This document shows, piece by piece, positions 31,420-55,927 of a stretch of DNA of 64,000 bases. The notes below the pieces were generated by a model. It saw only the letters and a program-made list of their open reading frames with translations, was not told the origin of the DNA and did no database searches. The stretch's first letter is position 1, and every line of letters starts with the position of its first letter. The position numbers were made by a program, and so were the translations under genes. This DNA is from Littorina saxatilis (taxonomy: Eukaryota > Mollusca > Gastropoda > Littorinimorpha > Littorinidae), in the NCBI RefSeq assembly GCF_037325665.1, contig NC_090261.1, forward strand, positions 64,697,695 to 64,761,694, read 5' to 3'.

Positions 31420-32738
31420 GTTAATTTTTTCCAAGCTCTTTCTGGTTATTCCACTACTTAAGTTGTGAATTGTGTAGTTTACATGATTTTAGTCTTTTTT
31501 TGTGCACTGTGATATCTGTTCCTTCCTGTGTTACATTTACTTGCTTTTCTGCTCATTTTTGTTAGATTGGACTGCATAATGTTAGATTGGACTGCATAAT
31601 GTTAGGCTGGTGATAGCTTTTGTATGGTGGCAACAAATGAGCTCAATTAGATTTCAAGATATCTTATTGTGGATAAGATTTGTCACTGCATGTAAGATTG
31701 AATCAAAGTGAGTGTCTGTATGTTTGTATGTATGTGTGTAAACGTGCCTGGTAAGGCTAAACTGTCATACTCTATTGTACATGTGTACCAACACACCTTT
31801 AATATCAACATTTTGCATTAAGTCCTTATTCACGTGCAGACACACACGCACACACACACACACACACACACACCACACACACACTTGTACACAAAGCGCA
31901 TTTTTAAACTAGCAACATGGTTATTTCTGTTACCTAGTGCATTACTGCTTTGTTTTTCTACTGCTTTGTTTTTTTTAATAGCTATACATGTAGTATCCTA
32001 GCCCAACACCACTTTGCAATAATGAAAAGGATCGATTTTTGAATGCCGAAAAACATAGTAAATTTGGTTACCAAACAATTATTGTTAGCTGTGAATTGTT
32101 TTGTGGTCCGTTATTTTATATCTGTGAGTTAATGTTTTTGTTATTGTTTTTTTTACACATTATTTTTCTTTTTTTTCAGATCAATTTACCAGCATTATTT
32201 AAAATGTTTCGTTAATATTTATTTTGAAAAGATGATTCTGATCTTCACAACTACATACTATCATACACATTTTAGTCAAGTTGGCAAACTGTTGACTGAA
32301 GTTTGTAAAGTACTGTTCTGCGTTCCCACCTGCAACTAATGATGATGTCACATTACAGTTCCACTCTTCCCAAAATGACGCTGATAACTGATTTTAGAAT
32401 ACATTTTTTTTTTCATGAGTCTCCAGATTCTCATTTTAAGTTTGTAAATTGGATGTTTTTGTTGTTGTTGTTTTGTGTTATTCTTGGTTAGTCTTGGGGA
32501 AACTAAATGACAATATTTGTGTAACTAGGGATGTATTATTATGACAAAAGTGTTTTTGCCTTTTACATACATGCACGTACTTGGCCTGGTTTTCAAGTAC
32601 TACTGCGCTGCATTCCGTATTTAAAACTGTATTCTGTGTGTGCTTACACAGCACCAGATTTGCGTTTGCTTAAAATGACTTGGTCTCTTTTAATCTGAAG
32701 GAGTATATACATCACAATAAAGAGGAACAAAGAAAGCA
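31420..32738. other. Intergenic AT-rich DNA
   Basis: Only a (CA)n microsatellite near 31840-31883 and poly-T tracts; no gene. Confidence 0.55.
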
Positions 32739-35700
32739 TACGGTCTTTAATGTGTATCCGTTATGTTGAGTGTGTTTAAATACGGTCTTCAATGTGTATC
32801 CGTAATGTTGAGTGTGTTTAACTACTGTCTTCAATGTGTATCCGTTATGTTGAGTGTGTTTAACTACTGTCTTCAATGTGTATCCGTTATGTTGAGTGTG
32901 TTTAACTACTGTCTTCAATGTGTATCCGTTATGTTGAGTGTGTTTAACTACTGTCTTCAATGTGTATCCGTTATGTTGAGTGTGTTTAACTGGCGGTCTT
33001 CAATGTGTATCCGTTATGTTGAGTGTGTTTAACTACGGTCTTCAATGTGTATCCGTTATGTTGAGTGTGTTTAACTACGGTCTTCAATGTGTATCCGTTA
33101 TGTTGAGTGTGTTTAACTACTGTCTTCAATGTGTATCCGTTATGTTGAGTGTGTTTAACTACTGTCTTCAATGTGTATCCGTTATGTTGAGTGTGTTTAA
33201 CTACTGTCTTCAATGTGTATCCGTTATGTTGAGTGTGTTTAACTAGTGTCTTCAATGTGTATCCGTTATGTTGAGTGTGTTTAACTACTGTCTTCAATGT
33301 GTATCCGTTATGTTGAGTGTGTTTAACTACTGTCTTCAATGTGTATCCGTTATGTTGAGTGTGTTTAACTACTGTCTTCAATGTGTATCCGTTATGTTGA
33401 GTGCGTTTAACTACGGTCTTCTTCAATGTGTATCCGTTATGTTGAGTGTGTTTAACTACTGTCTTCAATGTGTATCCGTTATGTTGAGTGTGTTTAACTA
33501 CGGTCTTCAATGTGTATCCGTTATGTTGAGTGTGTTTAACTACTGTCTTCAATGTGTATCCGTTATGTTGAGTGTGTTTAACTACGGTCTTCAATGTGTA
33601 TCCGTTATGTTGAGTGTGTTTAACTACGGTCTTCAATGTGTATCCGTTATGTTGAGTGTGTTTAACTACGGTCTTCTTCAATGTGTATCCGTTATGTTGA
33701 GTGTGTTTAACTACGGTCTTCAATGTGTATCCGTTATGTTGAGTGTGTTTAACTACGGTCTTCAATGTGTATCCGTTATGTTGAGTGTGTTTAACTACTG
33801 TCTTCAATGTGTATCCGTTATGTTGAGTGTGTTTAACTACGGTCTTCAATGTGTATCCGTTATGTTGAGTGTGTTTAACTACGGTCTTCAATGTGTATCA
33901 GTTATGTTGAGTGTGTTTAACTACGGTCTTCTTCAATGTGTATCAGTTATGTTGAGTGTGTTTAACTACGGTCTTCTTCAATGTGTATCAGTTATGTTGA
34001 GTGTGTTTAACTACGGTCTTCAATGTGTATCAGTTATGTTGAGTGTGTTTAACTACGGTCTTCTTCAATGTGTATCCGTTATGTTGAGTGTGTTTAACTA
34101 CTGTCTTCAATGTGTATCCGTTATGTTGAGTGTGTTTAACTACTGTCTTCAATGGGTATCCGTTATGTTGAGTGTGTTTAACTACTGTCTTCAATGTGTA
34201 TCCGTTATGTTGAGTGTGTTTAACTACTGTCTTCAATGTGTATCCGTTATGTTGAGTGTGTTTAACTACTGTCTTCAATGTGTATCCGTTATGTTGAGTG
34301 TGTTTAACTACTGTCTTCAATGTGTATCCGTTATGTTGAGTGTGTTTAACTACGGTCTTCAATGTGTATCCGTTATGTTGAGTGTGTTTAACTACGGTCT
34401 TCTTCAATGTGTATCCGTTATGTTGAGTGTGTTTAACTACTGTCTTCAATGTGTATCCGTTATGTTGAGTGTGTTTAACTACGGTCTTCTTCAATGTGTA
34501 TCCGTTATGTTGAGTGTGTTTAACTAGTGTCTTCAATGTGTATCCGTTATGTTGAGTGTGTTTAACTACTGTCTTCAATGTGTATCCGTTATGTTGAGTG
34601 TGTTTAACTACGGTCTTCTTCAATGTGTATCCGTTATGTTGAGTGTGTTTAACTAGTGTCTTCAATGTGTATCCGTTATGTTGAGTGTGTTTAACTACTG
34701 TCTTCAATGTGTATCCGTTATGTTGAGTGTGTTTAACTACTGTCTTCAATGTGTATCCGTTATGTTGAGTGTGTTTAACTACAGTCTTCAATGTGTATCC
34801 GTTATGTTGAGTGTGTTTAACTACTGTCTTCAATGTGTATCCGTTATGTTGAGTGTGTTTAACTACGGTCTTCAATGTGTATCCGTTATGTTGAGTGTGT
34901 TTAACTAGTGTCTTCAATGTGTATCCGTTATGTTGAGTGTGTTTAACTACTGTCTTCAATGTGTATCCGTTATGTTGAGTGTGTTTAACTACTGTCTTCA
35001 ATGTGTATCCGTTATGTTGAGTGTGTTTAACTACGGTCTTCAATGTGTATCCGTTATGTTGAGTGTGTTTAACTAGTGTCTTCAATGTGTATCCGTTATG
35101 TTGAGTGTGTTTAACTATGGTCTTCAATGTGTATCCGTTATGTTGAGTGTGTTTAACTACTGTCTTCAATGTGTATCCGTTATGTTGAGTGTGTTTAACT
35201 ACGGTCTTCAATGTGTATCCGTTATGTTGAGTGTGTTTAACTACGGTCTTCAATGTGTATCCGTTATGTTGAGTGTGTTTAACTAGTGTCTTCAATGTGT
35301 ATCCGTTATGTTGAGTGTGTTTAACTACTGTCTTCAATGTGTATCAGTTATGTTGAGTGTGTTTAACTACGGTCTTCAATGTGTATCCGTTATGTTGAGT
35401 GTGTTTAACTACTGTCTTCTTCAATGTGTATCCGTTATGTTGAGTGTGTTTAACTACTGTCTTCAATGTGTATCCGTTATGTTGAGTGTGTTTAACTACT
35501 GTCTTCAATGTGTATCCGTTATGTTGAGTGTGTTTAACTACGGTCTTCAATGTGTATCCGTTATGTTGAGTGTGTTTAACTAGTGTCTTCAATGTGTATC
35601 CGTTATGTTGAGTGTGTTTAACTACGGTCTTCAATGTGTATCCGTTATGTTGAGTGTGTTTAACTACTGTCTTCAATGTGTATCCGTTATGTTGAGTGTG

Positions 35701-38700
35701 TTTAACTACGGTCTTCAATGTGTATCCGTTATGTTGAGTGTGTTTAACTACGGTCTTCAATGTGTATCCGTTATGTTGAGTGTGTTTAACTACTGTCTTC
35801 AATGTGTATCCGTTATGTTGAGTGTGTTTAACTACGGTCTTCAATGTGTATCCGTTATGTTGAGTGTGTTTAACTACTGTCTTCAATGTGTATCCGTTAT
35901 GTTGAGTGTGTTTAACTACGGTCTTCAATGTGTATCCGTTATGTTGAGTGTGTTTAACTACTGTCTTCTTCAATGTGTATCCGTTATGTTGAGTGTGTTT
36001 AACTACTGTCTTCAATGTGTATCCGTTATGTTGAGTGTGTTTAACTACGGTCTTCAATGTGTATCCGTTATGTTGAGTGTGTTTAACTACTGTCTTCAAT
36101 GTGTATCCGTTATGTTGAGTGTGTTTAACTAGTCTTCAATGTGTATCCGTTATGTTGAGTGTGTTTAACTACTGTCTTCAATGTGTATCCGTTATGTTGA
36201 GTGTGTTTAACTACTGTCTTCAATGTGTATCCGTTATGTTGAGTGTGTTTAACTACTGTCTTCAATGTGTATCCGTTATGTTGAGTGTGTTTAACTAGTC
36301 TTCAATGTGTATCCGTTATGTTGAGTGTGTTTAACTACTGTCTTCAATGTGTATCCGTTATGTTGAGTGTGTTTAACTAGTCTTCAATGTGTATCCGTTA
36401 TGTTGAGTGTGTTTAACTACTGTCTTCAATGTGTATCCGTTATGTTGAGTGTGTTTAACTACTGTCTTCAATGTGTATCCGTTATGTTGAGTGTGTTTAA
36501 CTACTGTCTTCAATGTGTATCCGTTATGTTGAGTGTGTTTAACTACTGTCTTCAATGTGTATCCGTTATGTTGAGTGTGTTTAACTACTGTCTTCAATGT
36601 GTATCCGTTATGTTGAGTGTGTTTAACTACTGTCTTCTTCAATGTGTATCCGTTATGTTGAGTGTGTTTAACTACTGTCTTCAATGTGTATCCGTTATGT
36701 TGAGTGTGTTTAACTACTGTCTTCAATGTGTATCCGTTATGTTGAGTGTGTTTAACTACGGTCTTCAATGTGTATCCGTTATGTTGAGTGTGTTTAACTA
36801 CGGTCTTCAATGTGTATCCGTTATGTTGAGTGTGTTTAACTACAGTCTTCAATGTGTATCCGTTATGTTGAGTGTGTTTAACTACAGTCTTCAATGTGTA
36901 TCCGTTATGTTGAGTGTGTTTAACTACTGTCTTCAATGTGTATCCGTTATGTTGAGTGTGTTTAACTACTGTCTTCAATGTGTATCCGTTATGTTGAGTG
37001 TGTTTAACTACAGTCTTCAATGTGTATCCGTTATGTTGAGTGTGTTTAACTACTGTCTTCAATGTGTATCTGTTATGTTGAGTGCGTTTAACTACGGTCT
37101 TCTTCAATGTGTATCCGTTATGTTGAGTGTGTTTAACTACTGTCTTCAATGTGTATCCGTTATGTTGAGTGTGTTTAACTACAGTCTTCAATGTGTATCC
37201 GTTATGTTGAGTGTGTTTAACTACTGTCTTCAATGTGTATCCGTTATGTTGAGTGTGTTTAACTACTGTCTTCAATGTGTATCCGTTATGTTGAGTGTGT
37301 TTAACTACTGTCTTCAATGTGTATCCGTTATGTTGAGTGTGTTTAACTACGGTCTTCAATGTGTATCCGTTATGTTGAGTGTGTTTAACTACGGTCTTCA
37401 ATGTGTATCCGTTATGTTGAGTGTGTTTAACTACTGTCTACAATGTGTATCTGTTATGTTGAGTGTGTTTAACTACTGTCTTCAATGTGTATCCGTTATG
37501 TTGAGTGTGTTTAACTACGGTCTTCAATGTGTATCCGTTATGTTGAGTGTGTTTAACTACTGTCTTCAATGTGTATCCGTTATGTTGAGTGTGTTTAACT
37601 ACTGTCTTCAATGTGTATCCGTTATGTTGAGTGTGTTTAACTACTGTCTTCAATGTGTATCTGTTATGTTGAGTGTGTTTAACTACTGTCTTCAATGTGT
37701 ATCTGTTATGTTGAGTGCGTTTAACTACGGTCTTCTTCAATGTGTATCCGTTATGTTGAGTGTGTTTAACTACTGTCTTCAATGTGTATCCGTTATGTTG
37801 AGTGTGTTTAACTACAGTCTTCAATGTGTATCCGTTATGTTGAGTGTGTTTAACTACTGTCTTCAATGTGTATCTGTTATGTTGAGTGTGTTTAACTACT
37901 GTCTTCAATGTGTATCCGTTATGTTGAGTGTGTTTAACTACAGTCTTCAATGTGTATCCGTTATGTTGAGTGTGTTTAACTACGGTCTTCAATGTGTATC
38001 CGTTATGTTGAGTGTGTTTAACTACTGTCTTCAATGTGTATCAGTTATGTTGAGTGTGTTTAACTACTGTCTTCAATGTGTATCTGTTATGTTGAGTGTG
38101 TTTAACTACTGTCTTCAATGTGTATCCGTTATGTTGAGTGTGTTTAACTAGTGTCTTCAATGTGTATCCGTTATGTTGAGTGTGTTTAACTACTGTCTTC
38201 AATGTGTATCCGTTATGTTGAGTGTGTTTAACTACAGTCTTCAATGTGTATCCGTTATGTTGAGTGTGTTTAACTACTGTCTTCAATGTGTATCCGTTAT
38301 GTTGAGTGTGTTTAACTACTGTCTTCAATGTGTATCCGTTATGTTGAGTGCGTTTAACTACTGTCTACAATGTGTATCCGTTATGTTGAGTGTGTTTAAC
38401 TACTGTCTTCAATGTGTATCCGTTATGTTGAGTGTGTTTAACTACTGTCTTCAATGTGTATCAGTTATGTTGAGTGTGTTTAACTACTGTCTTCTTCAAT
38501 GTGTATCCGTTATGTTGAGTGTGTTTAACTACTGTCTTCAATGTGTATCTGTTATGTTGAGTGTGTTTAACTACTGTCTTCACTGTGTATCCGTTATGTT
38601 GAGTGTGTTTAACTACTGTCTTCAATGTGTATCTGTTATGTTGAGTGTGTTTAACTACTGTCTTCAATGTGTATCCGTTATGTTGAGTGTGTTTAACTAC

Positions 38701-39203
38701 TGTCTTCAATGTGTATCCGTTATGTTGAGTGTGTTTAACTACTGTCTTCAATGTGTATCCGTTATGTTGAGTGTGTTTAACTACAGTCTTCAATGTGTAT
38801 CCGTTATGTTGAGTGTGTTTAACTACGGTCTTCAATGTGTATCCGTTATGTTGAGTGTGTTTAACTAGTGTCTTCAATGTGTATCCGTTATGTTGAGTGT
38901 GTTTAACTACTGTCTTCAATGTGTATCCGTTATGTTGAGTGTGTTTAACTACGGTCTTCAATGTGTATCCGTTATGTTGAGTGTGTTTAACTACAGTCTT
39001 CAATGTGTATCCGTTATGTTGAGTGTGTTTAACTACTGTCTTCAATGTGTATCCGTTATGTTGAGTGTGTTTAACTACGGTCTTCAATGTGTATCCGTTA
39101 TGTTGAGTGTGTTTAACTACTGTCTTCAATGTGTATCCGTTATGTTGAGTGTGTTTAACTACGGTCTTCAATGTGTATCCGTTATGTTGAGTGTGTTTAA
39201 CTG
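32739..39203. repeat. 6.5-kb array of a 42-bp unit, about 150 copies
   Basis: Unit TCTTCAATGTGTATCCGTTA then TGTTGAGTGTGTTTAACTAC and one variable base before GT. Copies differ mainly at that base (T, G or A), by an in-frame extra TTC, at CCG/CAG/CTG in TATCCGTT, and by TAG-containing variants. Because 42 is a multiple of three and the unit lacks stops in one frame of each strand, long mirror-image frames appear (MLSVFNYCLQCVSV on +, KTVVKHTQHNGYTL on -). No start context, splice sites or non-repeat sequence support a gene. Confidence 0.97.
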
Positions 39204-39319
39204 GCGTGTCAAGTTGGACTGTGAATTTCACTGTCTCTTATTACATGACTTTGTGTGTGTGTCTGCATGTCACAAAGTCTGTGCATCTGCCCATGTTCAG
39301 AATACAAAGTAAAAAAAAT

Positions 39320-39510
39320 TTCAACAATTGCAACACACATATGCACACAGGCAGACACACACATACATGCACTAACACACACACACAAACACTAACACAC
39401 ACACACAAACACACACAAACACTAACAATCACGTTAACACACACACTCACACTAACACACACATATGCACACACACATACTACACACACACAAACACACA
39501 TACACAGAGT
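39320..39510. repeat. Degenerate (CA)n / ACACACAAACACT microsatellite
   Basis: CA-rich compound repeat just beyond the 42-bp array; a shorter one is at 39805-39872. Confidence 0.85.
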
Positions 39511-40279
39511 TCTTTCTCACTCTCAGAGGGCACACGCTTTAGGTAATGACATACAGAAAAGTGAACATCATTCCCAGCTTTCAACTACATGCTGTCATCA
39601 CTGCCACATACAGACTATAAAAGAAGTAAACTTAATTCAGATTCACTTTCCATTTTTATGAGATGGACACAAAGCTATTCATGTAAACAACGATATAAAA
39701 CAGGTGGATTTGAAAACTGCTGCTATTAAGTTCTGAGATTCTTTGCAAAGGTAAAGGTTAGCACAGCACACAGCTTCATATGAAATTATACATTTTTATT
39801 TCACATGCACATGCGCACACACAGACAGACAGACACACACACACGTACACACACAGTGACACACACACACACCTTCCACATTCAAGCCCAAGCTGTTGTA
39901 CATACAGTCATACTCAACACATCTAAACATGTTCTTCACAGCAAGATGATAAAAATGGAATGAAATGAACATATTCTTAATTAAAAGCGACAACGCTTTT
40001 ATGAAATACCATGTGAATTCTACAAGCATTAAATACAGACCATTAGTTACAGAATGCAATAGATAGAAAACTGGCACAGTTGCCTTAGACGTTTACATTT
40101 TTAACGTTTACGTTATTCTCTGTCCATGTTAAAAGGACAGGTTGGGAGATTAGGCTAAGCCTAAAACCTTTATCCTTTGGTAATACAGTTTTGAGTTCTG
40201 AGACAATACATACTACATGTACTTCAATGCTTATCTTTCTACAGTTGGCACATTTCATTCTAACATTTTAGAAAATATG

Positions 40280-40456
40280 TACAGTGGAACCCCCCTTTTA
40301 AGACCTCTAAAAATCTGAGAAATCAGGTCTTAAAAAGGAGGGAGTCTTAAAATGGGGGTACATTTATAAGGCTATGAACAGACAGTCCTAGAATATCAGG
40401 TCTTAAAAAGGGAGGAGTCTTAAATTGGGAGGTCTTAAAAGGGGGGTTCCACTGTA
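40280..40456. mobile_element. pogo/Tigger-like MITE, copy 2 (TA-flanked)
   Basis: TACAGTGGAACCCCCCTTTT to the inverted AAAAGGGGGGTTCCACTGTA, with TA on each side. The interior contains two further AGGTCTTAAAAAGGGAGGAG-type repeats. Confidence 0.8.
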
Positions 40457-40711
40457 TAAACAAAACACAAAATTAAAAAAATTGACAAGAGCAATAAAAG
40501 AGCAGAGATATGATTTCAATATGACACAAACATATACAAACACAACAAACCTATCACTACCATTTCTGTTTGAAGAGAAGTGTAACAAACACACACTTGC
40601 ACAGCCAATATCAAACTGGTTTAATCAGTGGACTATACACAATAAGGAATTTATATAAACACCACTGTGGAATGTAGGAAAGGAAGTGGAAACTATGGAA
40701 TTAGACTGGAA

Positions 40712-40895
40712 TATAATATCTATCATATCAGGACTGGAATATAATATCTATCATATCAGGACTGGAATATATCTATCATATCAGGACTGGAATATAATAT
40801 CTATCATATCAGGACTGGAATATAATATCTATCATACCAGGACTGGCATATAACATCTATCATATCAGGACTGGAATATAATATCTATTGTACCG
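40712..40895. repeat. 28-bp tandem repeat, about 6-7 copies
   Basis: GGACTGGAATATAATATCTA then TCATATCA repeated, with small deletions. Confidence 0.9.
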
Positions 40896-41935
40896 GGATC
40901 ACAACAAATCTGGTTCTGGAATGGGTAGAATCTAAAATATGGCTGAAAAAGACAAGAATACAGCAGAACCTATCACTCCTAATTTACAATCAGTAAAATA
41001 ACATTATAAGGCAAGTAAACAAAAACAACAAAAACAACAAACCCATTTGGCAATCAAACAGAAGAGTGGAATGGCTAAACTCTAAAACAATTCATGAAAC
41101 ACAAAACTCTCAAAGTGTAATCCAACTTTCTACATTAATTTAAACCTTTCAACCGTCACCTCATGCATCAAGCACTGACCAATACCTGTCACTTTCAGAT
41201 AACTTGAGTGAACCAAAACCGAGGCAACAGGTGTCCTGCATTTAAACCGTTGTTCCATCGAGCGTCTCCTTGCTATTTGTCAACTTTTCAAACTTTTTAA
41301 CAACATTCAAAAAGTACAAAACAAAACTTTTGAGAACACCCTGCCTGCTACATTACAATTCTGAAATACGTGCATACATTTTTAACAAACTGCACCTGTC
41401 AGTTGCAAACTTTTGTTGTTGTTGCAAAAACATTTGAAAACAGTTCATTGACCTGGTGATCAGGAAAAGAAAGGTTTGGAAAAAACACACACTGCAGGAA
41501 CCATGCTGCTTTCTGTCTTAACACGCTTCGACTAACCATGTAGACACTTTTGCTGGTCACATACAATTTTTCATGTTTTTAAATCCCAAAACAAGGAACG
41601 TATCAACCACAAGAAAATTCACACAAAATTACAAAAACAAACTAAAGCTAAAAAAAATAAATCCACAGCTTAATCAGAAACATGAGACAACACGTCTAAA
41701 GCAAAATACACGAGACAGGGACTTCAGTGTTCCTGAAGCATTAAAGTTAAGTAAATTTATATTAAAATAGTTTTGATTATTTGCATTAGTAAATGCTGAA
41801 CATCATTAAATATATATATGTAATATGAATAAACAATATTATGATGAGAGGACGCCTCCCATAAAAGAACACCTTCTGTTGTCCTTTTGTGTCTTATCTC
41901 TACCAACATTTATGCCTGTCCAGGACAGACCCCCC

Positions 41936-42304
41936 GCGGGTTAGGGGGAAGAATTTACCCGATGCTCCCCAGCATGTCGTAAGAGGCGACTAACGGATTC
42001 TGTTTCTCCTTTTACCCTTGTTAAGTGTTTCTTGTATAGAATATAGTCAATGTTTGTAAAGATTTTAGTCAAGCAGTATGTAAGAAATGTTGTCCTTTGT
42101 ACTGGAAACTTGCATTCTCCCAGTAAGGTCATATATTGTACTACGTTGCAAGCCCCTGGAGCAATTTTTTGATTAGTGCTTTTGTGAACAAGAAACAATT
42201 AACAAGTGGCTCTATCCCATCTCCCCCCTTTCCCCGTCGCGATATAACCTTGAACGGTTGAAAACGACGTTAAACACCAAATAAAGAAAGAAAGACAGGA
42301 CAGA
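41936..42304 (+). mobile_element. SINE-like retroposon, family 1, copy 2
   Basis: About 370 bp, some 95% identical by eye to 20475-20845, with the same 5' CGCGGGTTAGGGGGA block and 3' GACGTTAAACACCAAATAAA plus AAAG tail. CAGGACAGACCCCC flanks it on both sides (42305-42318 on the right), consistent with a target duplication in a short CAGGA repeat. Confidence 0.85.
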
Positions 42305-42349
42305 CAGGACAGACCCCCTGCCATGTAGGGACACTTTGGGCTGCAGTCA

Positions 42350-42616
42350 AAAGGTGGTCTTTCATTGCAGGTATCACTTCACCTGCAAAAGGTGGTCTTT
42401 CATTGCAGGTATCACTTCACCTGCAAAAGGTGGTCTTTCATTGCAGGTATCACTTCACCTGCAAAAGGTGGTCTTTCATTGCAGGTATCACTTCACCTGC
42501 AAAAGGTGGTCTTTCATTGCAGGTATCACTTCACCTGCAAAAGGTGGTCTTTCATTGCAGGTATCACTTCACCTGCAAAAGGTGGTCTTTCATTGCAGGT
42601 ATCACTTCACCTGCAG
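42350..42616. repeat. 38-bp minisatellite, 7 copies
   Basis: Unit AAAAGGTGGTCTTTCATTGC then AGGTATCACTTCACCTGC. Each unit holds a hairpin TGCAGGT / ACCTGCA with an 8-nt loop. Copies are almost identical. The frames across it are periodicity artefacts. Confidence 0.95.
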
Positions 42617-43653
42617 TGTGAGGTCCCTTGGAGATGTCCATCATCTCGTAGTAAAGGACGCTTTGTGATGTCCTTTAATCTGAGTCTGAGTACACCTGTC
42701 ATGACAGGATGCCTGTGAAGTAAGGACACCTTCGGCTCGTTCCAAGGGTGTCCTTTTACCACAGGTTTCACAGCTTGATGTTTCTGTGATTAGTGAGAAA
42801 TGAGTAATAGTAGCACAACGTGTAAGAAACAGTTGATACCAGCGTATGGCTGCCTGAATGGCGGGGTAAAAACGGCCATACACATAAAAGAGACAATGAC
42901 ACCCCTACGCCGTCAGTATTTGTTCGTTAATGCTCATCACAAGGTTTGTAAGAGAAGAGTAGCAACAACAAAAAATCATTTTGTAGCATTACTACTGACA
43001 GACTTGGCATGTTTTCAAATGATAACACTGTATATACAATTTGACAGGATCATCATAAATGCTATGATTTTTCCATGTGAGCTCACCATCACATGTAACT
43101 ATAACTGATTCTCTGCTTTAAGAGAGCGTGTGTGGCTCTATATATCTTCTTGTCTCATTCCAGGATGTGTCACTTGCCAGTAGGCCTGGATTGGCACTTG
43201 AAATTGCAAATACACGAACTTTATATATATGTAGGTCCTTGAGGGGTTTCAAAACTCAAAGCCACCAATTACAGGGAATGATTGTTATTCTTCCTTAGTG
43301 CGTAAATTCATTTTCTTGCGGCATCCGTCTGCCTGAAAGCGTGTATATCAAATTGCTGGAATTGCTGCTTCAGACACAGCGAAACATAGTTCCCCTGTTG
43401 CTGCTGAACTAAACCAGTGCTAACAGAGAGCAAGCCCTACCATTGCCATGGAAACATCAGGACACTGCACATGTCTCTGACTTTAATAAGGAGAAAGTCG
43501 CTCATGATGTCTACCTGCAGATCTCACTCTTAAATAAACTTGTCTGACAAATTGTCCAGAAGCTCGCTCGGAAGACACAAGCGAGATAATGTTTAGTACT
43601 TTGCCTGAGAACTGTCAAAATAACAAGCCAAGAGGATGAACAAAGGGAGGGAA

Positions 43654-55022
<11,369 letters not shown>

Positions 55023-55500
55023 TTGGAATGTTTACGATCAGGGGACATCGAGGTTGTCAACGAAAGCGAAAAGCACCTGAATCAGAATTGGTATATTTAC
55101 TTCCTGTGTCAATAACCCATTTACGGGCTGCTCCAGTTCAGAATATAATCGGTTGACTAAATATAGATTCTGTATCAGTACCGGAATTTCAAAACCAGTA
55201 CTATGTTGGTGACGAACAGTATACTATTTTGGGTCGTTGTAGGCGGAAGTGTGTGGATTAGTGGTTAGAATATGTCACCTATATATCCGTTTTATTTCCC
55301 TGCGTTCCACGCAAAACTCATCGCAAACTGTGTCATCAGAGAATTTCAAAAGAAATCAGTCACCCCTCTCTGAAAGTTGCTAAAGACGTATGGCAATATG
55401 GAAAGAATCAGGAGTGCTGATAGTGGCAGAGTACGTAGAACGGTTTGAAGCAAACAGAGGCTAAAGCTAACCCACCAAACCATGATCCGCTGTCTGCATC
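55023..55500. promoter_or_regulatory. Bidirectional promoter between CAMKMT and TMEM223
   Basis: 478 bp separate the two divergent start codons. ETS-type sites face each way: ACTTCCTG near 55099 (GGAAGT on -) and CGGAAGT near 55252. No TATA box at a suitable place for either gene was identified. Head-to-head arrangement with ETS sites is typical of housekeeping gene pairs; promoter activity is inferred. Confidence 0.65.
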
Positions 55501-55927
55501 ATGGCCCTGCTGAGAGTGTTTTGTAACTGTGCTAAGGCAAACTTGCCTTGTTTCAACGCAGCTATACCCCGCTCTATAGGAAGCTCAATCACAAGAATAA
55601 ATGTACAGTATGCAGAACGGCTGCAGATGTTTCAGCGACAGTGGATCTCGTCGAAAAAGAAGGCGCTCCCCTTTGAAGTGAACAAATCCAACATTGGCGA
55701 GGACATTCTTGTGTATTCTCATAAAAATGAACGATTTTATAAAATGCTGACGTACTTCGGCTGTGCTCAGTTTGCTTTCTGGGCCTACCTGGCGTTGTTT
55801 TCGTTTCAAACTTTGCGAGACGCCCCTGAGGAGTCTCCGGGCGAGACGGACGCGTCGTGGTGGCGGAGGGTGGCAGCCCAGGAGAGCAAGTACAAGAACG
55901 GCATCAGCGTCCTCTGCTTCTGTTTCG
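55501..55927 (+). CDS. TMEM223: TMEM223 exon 1
   Basis: 427 nt; donor GTGTGT at 55928. Encodes the targeting sequence, ILVYSHKNERFYKML and TM1, through LCFCF. Confidence 0.93.

Larger units (their letters stand above)
39511..43653. other. Region downstream of the CAMKMT stop codon
   Basis: No further exon found. On the - strand an AATAAA lies at 39800-39795, but a 3.9-kb 3' UTR is not demonstrated. The region holds a MITE, a SINE, two minisatellites and decayed transposon sequence, listed separately. Confidence 0.45.

Noticed and set aside
32986-38868. Very long open frames (up to 594 codons on +, 435 on -) in the 42-bp array
   Set aside because: They are mirror frames of one tandem unit with a period divisible by three; starts and ends are set by unit variants, with no unique sequence, splice sites or conserved domain.
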